A model generated the notes under the pieces. The model had not been told where the DNA came from. It worked only from the letters and a program-made list of their open reading frames with translations, and ran no database searches. Both the position numbers and the translations under genes were made by a program. A stretch of 37,044 nt of DNA from a virus. Location: positions 1 to 37,044 of IMG/VR virus record IMGVR_UViG_3300042502_001009. One strand, 5' to 3'. Shown here piece after piece: positions 8,964 through 15,593 of this stretch. Positions within the stretch are counted from its first letter, which is position 1, and each line of letters opens with the position of its first letter.

Positions 8964-9194
8964 ATGAAAAGAGGTTATCGTTTTTCGCATATGGAATTGT
9001 ACGCTAAAATCAAAGACTACTTGGAAGACTACAAAACGCTTGCTGAAATTATTGAGCTTGCAGAAGTTAATAAAACGTCGGTCATTCCCTATATGCGATT
9101 GCTAGAAGATAAACGGTTAGTTACCTCAAAAAGAATAAGAACCAACACTAAAACAGGTTGCACTAGAGTTTATAAGCTAGCTACTGAAAATTAG
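8964..9194 (+). CDS. Small winged-helix DNA-binding protein
   Basis: The 76-aa basic protein (MKRGYRFSHMELYAKIKDYL...) has a helix-turn-helix at residues about 25-50 (TLAEIIELAEVNKTSVIPYMRLLEDKRLV) and a beta wing (TSKRIRTNTKTGCTRVYKL), the pattern of small winged-helix regulators. It is the last rightward gene and faces the leftward early region, with a structured RNA gene between them. It may be a late regulator or a transcription modulator. The family is not specifically recognised. Confidence 0.6.
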   Translation: MKRGYRFSHMELYAKIKDYLEDYKTLAEIIELAEVNKTSVIPYMRLLEDKRLVTSKRIRTNTKTGCTRVYKLATEN

Positions 9195-9244
9195 AATATG
9201 AGCTTTTATGTTAAAAAATCCCGCTTGTGTTTATACCTGAACGC

Positions 9245-9547
9245 ACAAAAAAACGCCGTGTAGCCTCTCCTAGGATTGACGACACGGCGTTGAATTATGA
9301 GCTTAGGTTAGATAGCAAGGATGGATAAAAACTAGAAAATCCTCTCCTAATAAAAGAAGAGGATTAACAGATATACGTTGATTTGTCAGACTGGCTCAAC
9401 GTAGAAAACCTTTGTAACTCCCTTACACTGGGTAAAGGATAAAAAACCGTTGCCCTAGGCTTGTTTCATATGATTATACACCTAGGACAAGTTGCATTTT
9501 TCAGCAAGCCCTACCGCAGACACGGCGAACCGTCGGATAGCTTCTTC
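9245..9547 (-). ncRNA. Candidate structured phage RNA with own promoter and terminator
   Basis: No credible ORF lies in 9195-9610. On the minus strand an extended -10 (TGcTATAAT, 9562-9554) is followed by about 300 nt of helix-rich sequence ending in an intrinsic terminator (10-bp perfect stem, 9291-9282 with 9261-9252, then T7). Helices visible on the minus strand: CUAuCCG/CGGUAG enclosing ACGG-UUCG-CCGU near the 5' end; UUGC/GCAA; two CCUAGG words (9486-9481 and 9458-9453) with CUUGU/ACAAG in pseudoknot order; CCUUU/AAAGG; an 8-bp perfect TACGTTGA/TCAACGTA (9374-9381 with 9395-9402, plus coordinates); and an 8-bp AATCCTCT/AGAGGATT. I do not recognise a known family (not tRNA, tmRNA, 6S or RNase P by eye). 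Confidence 0.6.
9252..9291 (-). terminator. Intrinsic terminator at the end of the leftward region
   Basis: AACGCCGTGT (9252-9261) pairs perfectly with ACACGGCGTT (9282-9291) around a 20-nt loop. On the minus strand the stem is followed by a T run (GTTTTTTTG), so it stops leftward transcription before it meets the rightward late genes. Confidence 0.85.
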
Positions 9548-9553
9548 ATTATT

Positions 9554-9562
9554 ATTATAGCA
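9554..9562 (-). promoter_or_regulatory. Extended -10 promoter of the 9.3-kb RNA
   Basis: Minus strand TG-C-TATAAT is a perfect extended -10, which can work without a strong -35 (only TGGCAA-like at the expected place). It lies in the 60 bases between the HicB-like gene stop (9611) and the RNA, so that RNA can be made independently. Confidence 0.6.
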
Positions 9563-9610
9563 CATTTTGCTTTACTTGCCACTATGGGTTTATTTCTCAA
9601 ATAGCATTAT

Positions 9611-10417
9611 CTATTCACCCTCCGTTGGTGCTTTAAGTGCGTACTGTATGCCTGCTTTGAAACCTGAACGCATTGATTCGTAAGGGGTGGGGGGGGTACA
9701 TAAACAGACATTTCCACAATTACAACGTTTAGTGTACCAAGATTCAAACCCTTTCTCAATCCACTCCTCACTGACATTTTCAGCCATTGATTTATAAAAG
9801 TAATCCTTTGAGCGTACAAGCCGTTCCAGTGATTCAAGGCGTTGGCGTTCAGCAACGTTTAGGCTAGTGGGTTCTAGCCAGTCTTTGATAGCACTACGCA
9901 CCTGCTTTTCAAGCTGTCTGAAATTGTTGCTTGGTGTAGAAGTAACACAACCCTTAAACAGGTCAACAAATGCAATGTAGCCTTTTTCTCCGTTGCCTTC
10001 CTCTCTGCAATCGTGTATGGTGTAAATAAATGTGTTGCCTTTATACGTCACTGTTTTTTCATTGGTTAGTCCTCTTCTTGAAAGCTTTTTTTTATGGCAC
10101 GCTTTATAACCGCAATCATAAGCGTGTTGTAGTGCTTTTGCGTTAAAAATTAAGTGGAAACTAGACGACAATCTATCTTTGTTTAACAACAATTCGGGAT
10201 GTTGTTTTATAGCATCCTCTATTACTTTAGGGTCAATTTTTACTTCAAGATGGTTATTCATTACATAGCCGTGTTCAACATCGTAGGCATCAATGGCATC
10301 TGTTAGGGTGTTAATATCTTCATCTGCAAACTCCACACCATTAAAAGGAGCGTTAAAGCTAAGGTTGTAAGCTAGTTTTGCCATTAGCTTATATTCTTGT
10401 TCTGTTTCAATCTTCAC
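9611..10417 (-). CDS. HicB-like domain protein
   Basis: The GTG at 10417 (VKIETEQEYKLMAKLAYN) is preceded by AAGGAGATTTGAAA with 8-nt spacing, better than the TTG two codons upstream. Residues about 125-185 (TYKGNTFIYTIHDCREEG then GYIAFVDLFKGCVTSTPSNN and a helix AIKDWLE) follow the HicB fold pattern: beta strands, a GY.A...l.GC signature and a helix ending in WLE. No HicA toxin gene is adjacent, so this is a solitary HicB-like protein fused to unrelated flanks. A Cys cluster (RCNCGNVCLC, near residue 235) and an 8-C tract coding Pro-Pro lie near the C-terminus. The function is unclear, possibly RNA or DNA binding. Confidence 0.55.
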   Translation of the reverse strand: MKIETEQEYKLMAKLAYNLSFNAPFNGVEFADEDINTLTDAIDAYDVEHGYVMNNHLEVKIDPKVIEDAIKQHPELLLNKDRLSSSFHLIFNAKALQHAYDCGYKACHKKKLSRRGLTNEKTVTYKGNTFIYTIHDCREEGNGEKGYIAFVDLFKGCVTSTPSNNFRQLEKQVRSAIKDWLEPTSLNVAERQRLESLERLVRSKDYFYKSMAENVSEEWIEKGFESWYTKRCNCGNVCLCTPPTPYESMRSGFKAGIQYALKAPTEGE

Positions 10418-10423
10418 TTTCAA

Positions 10424-10576
10424 ATCTCCTTATGTTATAATACTGATACCCGCTATTCCTTGTCGGGATAGCACCTTGCCGAGTTCCTGTTTCCTTCCTT
10501 TCCAGCCTCGGCAAGCGTGGAAGAACCACAAGCTATAACCGCACCCCTTACATGACGATGTAGGGGGTTTAGCTTA
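10424..10576 (-). ncRNA. Structured leader / RNA element before the HicB-like gene
   Basis: The 150-base gap holds three long stems: a 9-bp perfect CTTGCCGAG/CTCGGCAAG (from about 10475 and 10509, enclosing a purine-rich loop on the minus strand), an 8-bp GCTATTCC/GGGATAGC hairpin (about 10452-10472), and a 10-bp CCCCTTACAT/ATGTAGGGGG (one G-U) with a 4-nt loop (about 10543-10567). None has a T run on the minus strand, so they are not plain terminators. They could form a leader RNA controlling the downstream gene or a processed small RNA. Confidence 0.45.
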
Positions 10577-10747
10577 TTAACTAAACAAGCCTAAAAAGTA
10601 ATAAATAACAAGGGTAATACAAGCCCCTATTAGAGACGTATTAAAATTATACAAAGGTTGAGGTTTCCCATCTTTTGCAAAATTAACTATAAGCCTTATG
10701 AAAATAATAACAATAATAAAATTTCTAACATTTTCTAATGCGGTCAT
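10577..10747 (-). CDS. Small membrane protein, 56 aa
   Basis: ATG at 10747 (MTALENVRNFIIVIIFIRLI...) follows GAAGGAGTTTAGAAG, a clear ribosome-binding site, three bases after the stop of the upstream gene. Two hydrophobic segments (residues 10-22 and 38-55, ending ITLVIYYFLGLFS) suggest a two-span inner-membrane protein. No homologue recognised. Confidence 0.6.
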   Translation of the reverse strand: MTALENVRNFIIVIIFIRLIVNFAKDGKPQPLYNFNTSLIGACITLVIYYFLGLFS

Positions 10748-10750
10748 CTT

Positions 10751-10921
10751 CTAAACTCCTTCAAGTTGTACTAACAATTGTTTACTTTTACCATTGTTCT
10801 TTTTATCTGCTAGCTTTTCACGGATAGCTTTGTAAGTTTTAAGTGCCTTTCTTCTTTGTTCAACAATCAAGTAAGTGGGGTAGTCCGTGTATTCATCTTT
10901 AATTTGTTGAAGTTCTTCCAT
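10751..10921 (-). CDS. Small hypothetical protein, 56 aa
   Basis: MEELQQIKDEYTDYPTYLIV... is a charged, helical protein whose ATG overlaps the stop of the preceding gene (TGATG). It ends KSKQLLVQLEGV. Coupling on both sides supports its reality. Function unknown. Confidence 0.6.
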   Translation of the reverse strand: MEELQQIKDEYTDYPTYLIVEQRRKALKTYKAIREKLADKKNNGKSKQLLVQLEGV

Positions 10922-11019
10922 CACTCAACCTCCTTCACAGCATCCCAAATATGGCTATCTTTGTCTATGGTTATGCCTTCTAAATTGCAATACTGCTTAT
11001 CCGTGAGTTTGCGTGTCAT
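10921..11019 (-). CDS. Small hypothetical protein, 32 aa
   Basis: MTRKLTDKQYCNLEGITIDK... starts in an ATGA overlap with the stop of the upstream gene (11016-11019) and its TGA overlaps the next ATG. The tight four-base and one-base overlaps make it a likely translated micro-ORF of the operon. Function unknown. Confidence 0.55.
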   Translation of the reverse strand: MTRKLTDKQYCNLEGITIDKDSHIWDAVKEVE

Positions 11020-11348
11020 TGGTTGATTCCTTTTCGTGATTTAAGCTCATTATAAAGTGGGTTTAACAATTTACGGATATCTTGATTGCATGAGTGCCAG
11101 TTTTTACGCTCAACCATATTGATGACGTGCTTTAAATGGTTGGTAGTCATGCTTTTAATTTCAATGGCTGAAATTGGAGAGTCTGTTTTTGTTTTCCAGT
11201 ACCCTCTTTCAGCTCTTTCTATACATTTTTTAAGTGTTTTTTGCCTATGTTCCACATGCACTCGATAAGCTCTGTCGTTGTTTATTTCCATTTGTTCCTC
11301 ATCCTTATACTCATAACCGTATCCCATGTACGCAACATCAACCATCAC
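11016..11348 (-). CDS. Hypothetical protein, 110 aa
   Basis: Begins MMVDVAYMGYGYEYKDEEQM; the second Met may be used (AAGGAGGGTTAGTG upstream). It is basic and helical (VEHRQKTLKKCIERAERGYW) with a single Cys pair region. It overlaps its downstream neighbour by four bases. I do not recognise the family. Confidence 0.6.
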   Translation of the reverse strand: MMVDVAYMGYGYEYKDEEQMEINNDRAYRVHVEHRQKTLKKCIERAERGYWKTKTDSPISAIEIKSMTTNHLKHVINMVERKNWHSCNQDIRKLLNPLYNELKSRKGINQ

Positions 11349-11836
11349 TAACCCTCCTTATAAACTTCAACGCCTGCTACTGCGTCCCACGCTTCTTGTT
11401 CTTTCGCTAGGCGTTGTTCTGGTGTGTCGGTTGGGTCGTAGGGTACAACGGGTTTAAAGGCTTTAATGTAGCCAAGCTCTGCAAAGTCTGCTGAATCTAT
11501 ACCCTGCACCCCACCGTAGTTGCCAAACTCTCCTAGGTCGTGCATCAAAGTACCGCCGTGAATGTGCAGTACCTCATACCGTTCCCCCTCCACAAACTGA
11601 AACCCTTCCGCCTTCAACCACGGACGATGGGCGTTTGCGATGGCTTGGATGGCTTCAAATAGAATCCGTGGTACGTCCTGTTCTGTCTCAACATAAAAGG
11701 AGTCAATCATATTACCATGCAGAAGTATGTAGACATGGTCAGATACAGCATTAACTTCCTTCACTGTATTACTATCAAACGTCTGCCCCCATACCGTACA
11801 GGGTCTTTTTGCTTTAACTTCGTTATTGCTGGTCAT
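11348..11836 (-). CDS. Hypothetical protein, 162 aa
   Basis: MTSNNEVKAKRPCTVWGQTF... with a G-rich central segment (HIHGGTLMHDLGEFGNYGGV) and an acidic C-terminus (AKEQEAWDAVAGVEVYKEG). The tail resembles the E-x-AW segments seen at the C-termini of two other unknown proteins in this cluster (12122-12610 WEGESTD; 13623-14552 AWLAWKAEQEGESE), so these proteins may share an ancestor or a binding partner. The start follows GGAGAAACCACCCA. No function assigned. Confidence 0.6.
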   Translation of the reverse strand: MTSNNEVKAKRPCTVWGQTFDSNTVKEVNAVSDHVYILLHGNMIDSFYVETEQDVPRILFEAIQAIANAHRPWLKAEGFQFVEGERYEVLHIHGGTLMHDLGEFGNYGGVQGIDSADFAELGYIKAFKPVVPYDPTDTPEQRLAKEQEAWDAVAGVEVYKEG

Positions 11837-12135
11837 TGGGTGGTTTCTCCTTCTATAATTGGGACAATCAAGCCTTTATTTGAGAAGTTCATGGAGTGTA
11901 TTATTTTAAATGAAAGCATTACATAGCCTTCTTTTAATGCGTCGGGATAGTCGCAAACATGGGTTATTATAAGTAGTGTGTATACCCCTTTACTCGAAGG
12001 GTCTAATAGCTTTACCATATCTCCAACTTTAAAATCTCGGTCGTTTATCCTAAGCTCGGCTGTTTTAACGCCCGATAGAACATCCCAATAATACTGATGC
12101 TCTATCTTCAATTCGTGAACCTTAATGTGTGGCAT
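11833..12135 (-). CDS. DUF3850/ASCH-like (PUA-fold) protein
   Basis: The 100-aa protein fits DUF3850 of the ASCH/PUA superfamily: HELKIEHQYYWDVLSGVKT, then AELRINDRDFKVGDMVKLLD and a late GYVMLSFKI. The family pattern is H-x-LK, G-x-KT-x-E-x-R-x-NDR-x-F-x-VGD and a closing beta strand. ASCH domains bind RNA or act on modified nucleosides, and they are frequent in phage early regions. Catalytic residues of nucleoside-acting ASCH enzymes are not obvious, so RNA binding is more likely. ATG at 12135 follows GGAGAATCGACGG. Confidence 0.75.
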   Translation of the reverse strand: MPHIKVHELKIEHQYYWDVLSGVKTAELRINDRDFKVGDMVKLLDPSSKGVYTLLIITHVCDYPDALKEGYVMLSFKIIHSMNFSNKGLIVPIIEGETTQ

Positions 12136-12610
12136 CCGTCGATTCTCCTTCCCACGGTGTTAGTTTGCTGAAAACGTCGGGGTAGTTTTCGATGAAATAA
12201 TCAACTGGGACTTTCTGCTTGTGTTGTCTTGCATTATGTCTAACGACTGGTCTACATTCGTAAACTAGTCCTGTATCTAGTAAATCCTGCAAGTTATACC
12301 ACGGCACTTCCCAGTACTTGCCTAGCGTGGTTTGGTAGATGGCTAGCGTTTCCCACATACCGTTGCGGATGAAGGTTAGCTGGTCTTGCAAAAACAAAAG
12401 TAGCGGTAACAATTCCTCATAATGTTTTGTTGCTTCCCCTACTTTGTAACTAGCCCCAATATAAATACGGTAGTCCGTCTCTTCAAACTGCCAAATAAAG
12501 TCCACAATATGGGCGTATTCACGAGTTAAGCAGTGTAATGGAACATTCTCTCTTAACGGTATCGGATTCCTCTCCAAATCAATGAGAGTAATTTGTTTAG
12601 GTGGTTTCAT
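12122..12610 (-). CDS. Hypothetical protein, 162 aa
   Basis: The ATG at 12610 (MKPPKQITLIDLERNPIPLR) lies inside the end of the upstream gene and is preferred over the upstream start at 12655, which would deepen the overlap. The protein has a Trp/Tyr-rich middle (YQTTLGKYWEVPWYNLQDLL) and a His/Arg stretch (RPVVRHNARQHKQK). No known domain recognised. Confidence 0.6.
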   Translation of the reverse strand: MKPPKQITLIDLERNPIPLRENVPLHCLTREYAHIVDFIWQFEETDYRIYIGASYKVGEATKHYEELLPLLLFLQDQLTFIRNGMWETLAIYQTTLGKYWEVPWYNLQDLLDTGLVYECRPVVRHNARQHKQKVPVDYFIENYPDVFSKLTPWEGESTDATH

Positions 12611-13223
12611 TGTTGGGGTTCTCAATTCTTTGGATGTTTCTGTATTTAGTCTCATTACGACTTTCTATTTCAACTTTAAATAGTGTTTCAAATATAGATG
12701 GATTGGCTAAAAGAAACGCATCATAGGTTTCTTGTAAAGCGGTTCTAGCCCGCAACTCTAAAGCATCCAGCACTTGTTTAGTGTTGCGTAAGTCAAACTC
12801 AATAGTAGGGTCTTCAATGCTACGGTAAACCGTAGTTATACCTTTTTCTTCTAACTCTTTCTTAGTGGGTATTTCACCATACCCATACCTAAGGTATTTG
12901 CTGTAGTAGCTATGCCCTGCGTCCATGTGTGCTACGGTTTTAGGGTCTTTTAACTTTAACGTTTCGGTATAATGCAATGATACTCCTTTATCCCTAGGTA
13001 TAAGCATAGCGTGGAACTCTTTAAACATTGGGATAGTGTTAGCTTGGATGTAGTCAAAACCAACAAAAAGGTTCTGATGTGTAAACGGCATACCATTTTG
13101 AAAAATAGGAAGGTCGATTTCTAACGCCCACGCTTTAAACTCTTTCTCAAGAAAGTTGATTTGTTCTTTTTCGGGTAATTCATTTAAAAGCATTCCCTTT
13201 ACTACGTTTTTTAATCTAGTCAT
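12597..13223 (-). CDS. Hypothetical protein, 208 aa
   Basis: MTRLKNVVKGMLLNELPEKE... is a soluble alpha/beta protein with AHMDAGHSYYSKYLRYGYGE centrally and a helical C-terminus. It overlaps both neighbours by a few bases, in the run of unknown genes 9611-14552. No motif allows a function. Confidence 0.6.
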   Translation of the reverse strand: MTRLKNVVKGMLLNELPEKEQINFLEKEFKAWALEIDLPIFQNGMPFTHQNLFVGFDYIQANTIPMFKEFHAMLIPRDKGVSLHYTETLKLKDPKTVAHMDAGHSYYSKYLRYGYGEIPTKKELEEKGITTVYRSIEDPTIEFDLRNTKQVLDALELRARTALQETYDAFLLANPSIFETLFKVEIESRNETKYRNIQRIENPNNETT

Positions 13224-13623
13224 CGGCTTGTGCCTCCTCGCTTAATAATATACCTTTGCCCTCTTTGTCTAGCTCAATCAAGCCAAAGTAAAGGGGTTGT
13301 GAAACGAATCTAATACAAGGGAATAAGTAATCATCCGCTACGAAAATCCCCCCTTGTGATTCCGTATACTCTAAAACCGATTGGCTTTCATTGCTAATTG
13401 CCTGCTTAATCCGTTCTGCATAGTCTTCCTCCATTCCGTCAAACTGTAGGAACTGTGAAATAATAGCTGGCTTCCTAAACAAAGGGCTATCGACGGAGGT
13501 GATGTCATTTTCATCTGACTCAAAGTAATACTCATCTGAATGCCCGAATGCTAGAACCGTGCAGGTGTTAGCATCGTAGGCTTCACTTGCTATCAGTTCT
13601 TGATATGTGTTAAATATCTGCAT
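13216..13623 (-). CDS. Hypothetical acidic protein, 135 aa
   Basis: The ATG at 13623 (MQIFNTYQELIASEAYDANT) overlaps the stop of the upstream gene (TGATG) and is preferred over the longer in-frame start at 13665. The product is strongly acidic (YYFESDENDITSVDS; ends EEAQADD), as in some DNA-mimic phage proteins, although only the charge supports that idea. Function unknown. Confidence 0.6.
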   Translation of the reverse strand: MQIFNTYQELIASEAYDANTCTVLAFGHSDEYYFESDENDITSVDSPLFRKPAIISQFLQFDGMEEDYAERIKQAISNESQSVLEYTESQGGIFVADDYLFPCIRFVSQPLYFGLIELDKEGKGILLSEEAQADD

Positions 13624-14552
13624 CACTCGCTTTCCCCTTCTTGTTCTGCTTTCCACGCTAACCACGCCGTGGGGTCGGTGGCGTAAAATATACAGGTCGA
13701 TTCTAAAATAACTTCAAAAGTCTTTAGGTTTAGTTCTTCATAATTACAAGTATTATCAACAAACTGTCTAAATAGATTTTGACCACTAAGCTTGTACCAC
13801 TTACCTACAGGGTATTTAGCAAAATCCTGTACACTAACCGTTTCAGGCTCAACAGGCACTTCAACCGTGGGGGGGTCGGGCAGTTTAACTATTGCCCAAT
13901 GAGTTGGTTTTAAATTTGCTATAAAATTAGGATTAACATCTTTTATATCTCTTATCGTCTCTAGGTTGTAACCGTTAGAGAATCCTGTAAATGTCTCTTT
14001 GTAGAAAATAGCTGACCCTTTAGCCTGACCTGACTCAATAGATTGAAACAAAGTACCAATATCTTGCCACGGTAATTCCATTGTTTTGGTTTCGTTTGCT
14101 GGTTGTTTCTCATTAGCACTATTACCTTCCATTAGCACTTCTTCCTTATGGTCGAGGGGGTTGTAAAGGTTGGGGGGTTGTTTGTGAATATCTACCCAGT
14201 GTCCTACTCCTCTCGTGAATGAATAATCCGTTATATTGCTATATTCGGGTTCTTCAATGTATAAAATAGCAGCATTGTAGGGGATAATGCCTAGAAGAGC
14301 TTCTATATCGCTCATTAGCCACTGCCCCAACGGCAACCCAAGCTGTTTGTCGGGCGGTAGGTAATAGTAGCCATCGGGCATTTTGAAAGGCTGGTTAAAC
14401 TTATAGCAGTTTTTAACAATAGTCATCAGCCCATATTCTATGGCACTTGACACTTTATAATTAAGAACTAAACCGTGTGTTACAATATGCCCATCAGGAA
14501 ACGGACAAGGCTTCATCTTTAGTAACTCTTCAATCGTTTTAGGGTTTGGCAT
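13623..14552 (-). CDS. Hypothetical protein, 309 aa
   Basis: MPNPKTIEELLKMKPCPFPD... is the largest unknown of this cluster. It has PDGYYYLPPDKQLGLPLGQW and a proline-rich linker (LPDPPTVEVPVEPETVSVQD) between two folded parts, then a short YPVGKWYKLSGQNLFRQFVD domain and a C-terminal AWLAWKAEQEGESE. The linker implies a two-domain protein. No homologous family recognised. Confidence 0.6.
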   Translation of the reverse strand: MPNPKTIEELLKMKPCPFPDGHIVTHGLVLNYKVSSAIEYGLMTIVKNCYKFNQPFKMPDGYYYLPPDKQLGLPLGQWLMSDIEALLGIIPYNAAILYIEEPEYSNITDYSFTRGVGHWVDIHKQPPNLYNPLDHKEEVLMEGNSANEKQPANETKTMELPWQDIGTLFQSIESGQAKGSAIFYKETFTGFSNGYNLETIRDIKDVNPNFIANLKPTHWAIVKLPDPPTVEVPVEPETVSVQDFAKYPVGKWYKLSGQNLFRQFVDNTCNYEELNLKTFEVILESTCIFYATDPTAWLAWKAEQEGESE

Positions 14553-14566
14553 TATTTACCTGCTTT

Positions 14567-14782
14567 CTATTTAAAATACTGAATAAACATATAAACAAAA
14601 CCAATGCCTGTAAAAAGAAGCAGGGTATAAAGTACAATATTTGTAAAAAAACTATCAAGTTCTTTGTTCTTACTTTGTCGACCATATTCAGCAACCAAGA
14701 AGCTAGCAAACAAAAATAGCCAGCCCGCCGCTTGAACGGCTGCATAAGATTTGTAAAATAAAAACGAGTTAAACCAATCCAT
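14567..14782 (-). CDS. Small membrane protein, 71 aa
   Basis: MDWFNSFLFYKSYAAVQAAG... with two hydrophobic spans (residues about 14-32 and 47-68, VLYTLLLFTGIGFVYMFI) and a basic loop. GGAAGGAAACAAAACAA precedes the ATG. It is the first gene after the promoter at 14808-14836. Function unknown. Confidence 0.6.
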   Translation of the reverse strand: MDWFNSFLFYKSYAAVQAAGWLFLFASFLVAEYGRQSKNKELDSFFTNIVLYTLLLFTGIGFVYMFIQYFK

Positions 14783-14807
14783 TTGTTTTGTTTCCTTCCT
14801 TAATTAG

Positions 14808-14836
14808 ATACTAACACACAATGAGGGTATAAACAA
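14808..14836 (-). promoter_or_regulatory. Leftward promoter with shared spacer element
   Basis: Minus strand TTGTTT (14836-14831), 17-bp spacer, TAGTAT (14813-14808). The spacer matches that of the promoter at 22641-22669 at 15 of 17 positions, although the flanking DNA differs, so the spacer is probably a shared operator. It drives the genes from 14782 leftward. Confidence 0.6.
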
Positions 14837-14841
14837 GTAAT

Positions 14842-15072
14842 TTATTTAGATACAATCTGTTTGCTGTACTCTCGTTTTCTAATGCTTTCCCTTAAATCTT
14901 TGTTTCTATCCACCATTGCCATTCTTTCAACCATACAGTATTGTTTACCTAATTGTAATTCCAAAAACATACGGGTTAAGTTACAAAGCTGTTCTTCAAG
15001 CAGTTGAACACGGTCTACCAGCTGTTCGGTAGGGGTTGCTGTTCTTATTGATGTGGGTTCTATAAAGTTCAT
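14842..15072 (-). CDS. Hypothetical coiled-coil protein, 76 aa
   Basis: The ATG at 15072 (MNFIEPTSIRTATPTEQLVD) has GGAGATAATTCA upstream, and is chosen over the longer in-frame start at 15129, which would run through the terminator hairpin. Residues 18-50 form a short coiled coil (RVQLLEEQLCNLTRMFLELQL). Function unknown. Confidence 0.55.
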   Translation of the reverse strand: MNFIEPTSIRTATPTEQLVDRVQLLEEQLCNLTRMFLELQLGKQYCMVERMAMVDRNKDLRESIRKREYSKQIVSK

Positions 15073-15091
15073 TGAATTATCTCCTTTAGGT

Positions 15092-15120
15092 AAAAAAAAA
15101 GAGGGGTAGGTAATCCCCTC
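15092..15120 (-). terminator. Intrinsic terminator after the SSB-like gene
   Basis: GAGGGG (15101-15106) and CCCCTC (15115-15120) form a stem with an 8-nt loop. On the minus strand it is followed by nine T residues (A9 at 15092-15100 on the plus strand). It ends the recombination operon. Confidence 0.85.
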
Positions 15121-15142
15121 CTCGTCCATTCAGGTAACAAAG

Positions 15143-15592
15143 TTAAAAAAGTAAATCAACCGACGGTTCAAATGATACAATTCGCCAATTGGTATTAGTA
15201 AACTCTCTGGTCCCATCTTGGCTAGGTTTTGTTTCTGTTTTTGCCTCAACAATACAAGGGGTTCGCTTGGCTAAATCAGCAAACATTGTCAAAGACTGTT
15301 TAACGTCAAACTTACCAGTCAATGGGTCTTTGTATTCTGCAATTTCAGGCTTGAGTAAAACGAACAAGTCTTTTAAATCGTTTTTACCCATGCCGTTTAC
15401 GCTACCGTCTTTGTTAATCAACCAATAGTCAATAAACCCTTTCCCCGAAACATCTGTTAGCTTCAAAGTAATTTTAATACCTACCGCTCCGCCTTTAGAT
15501 GTGTTAGATTCTACAGATTCAACCAGTGCGGTATATTGTCCATCTTCAATTCTACCGTCTTTATCCCATGCGTCATTTAATGCGTCAAACAT
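15143..15592 (-). CDS. DUF669-like single-stranded DNA-binding protein
   Basis: The 149-aa protein has the DUF669 layout: DALNDAWDKDGRIEDGQYTA, then LKLTDVSGKGFIDYWLINKDG and a late NTNWRIVSFEP. DUF669 proteins are OB-fold-like ssDNA-binding proteins encoded next to phage recombinases. The next gene upstream is a RecA-like Sak4-type ATPase one base away, the usual partnership for single-strand annealing. Unlike bacterial SSB it lacks an obvious acidic C-terminal tip, ending FEPSVDLLF. Confidence 0.65.
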   Translation of the reverse strand: MFDALNDAWDKDGRIEDGQYTALVESVESNTSKGGAVGIKITLKLTDVSGKGFIDYWLINKDGSVNGMGKNDLKDLFVLLKPEIAEYKDPLTGKFDVKQSLTMFADLAKRTPCIVEAKTETKPSQDGTREFTNTNWRIVSFEPSVDLLF

Positions 15593-15593
15593 A

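Noticed and set aside
9490-9545. A tRNA T-arm-like GGTTCGCC segment in the 9.3-kb RNA
   Set aside because: It forms an ACGG-UUCG-CCGU hairpin, not a 7-nt T loop, and no acceptor or anticodon arms exist around it.
9680-9700. An 8-C tract in the HicB-like gene as a second phase-variable site
   Set aside because: The tract is in frame (Pro-Pro) and the frame continues sensibly on both sides; CCC is a common Pro codon here.
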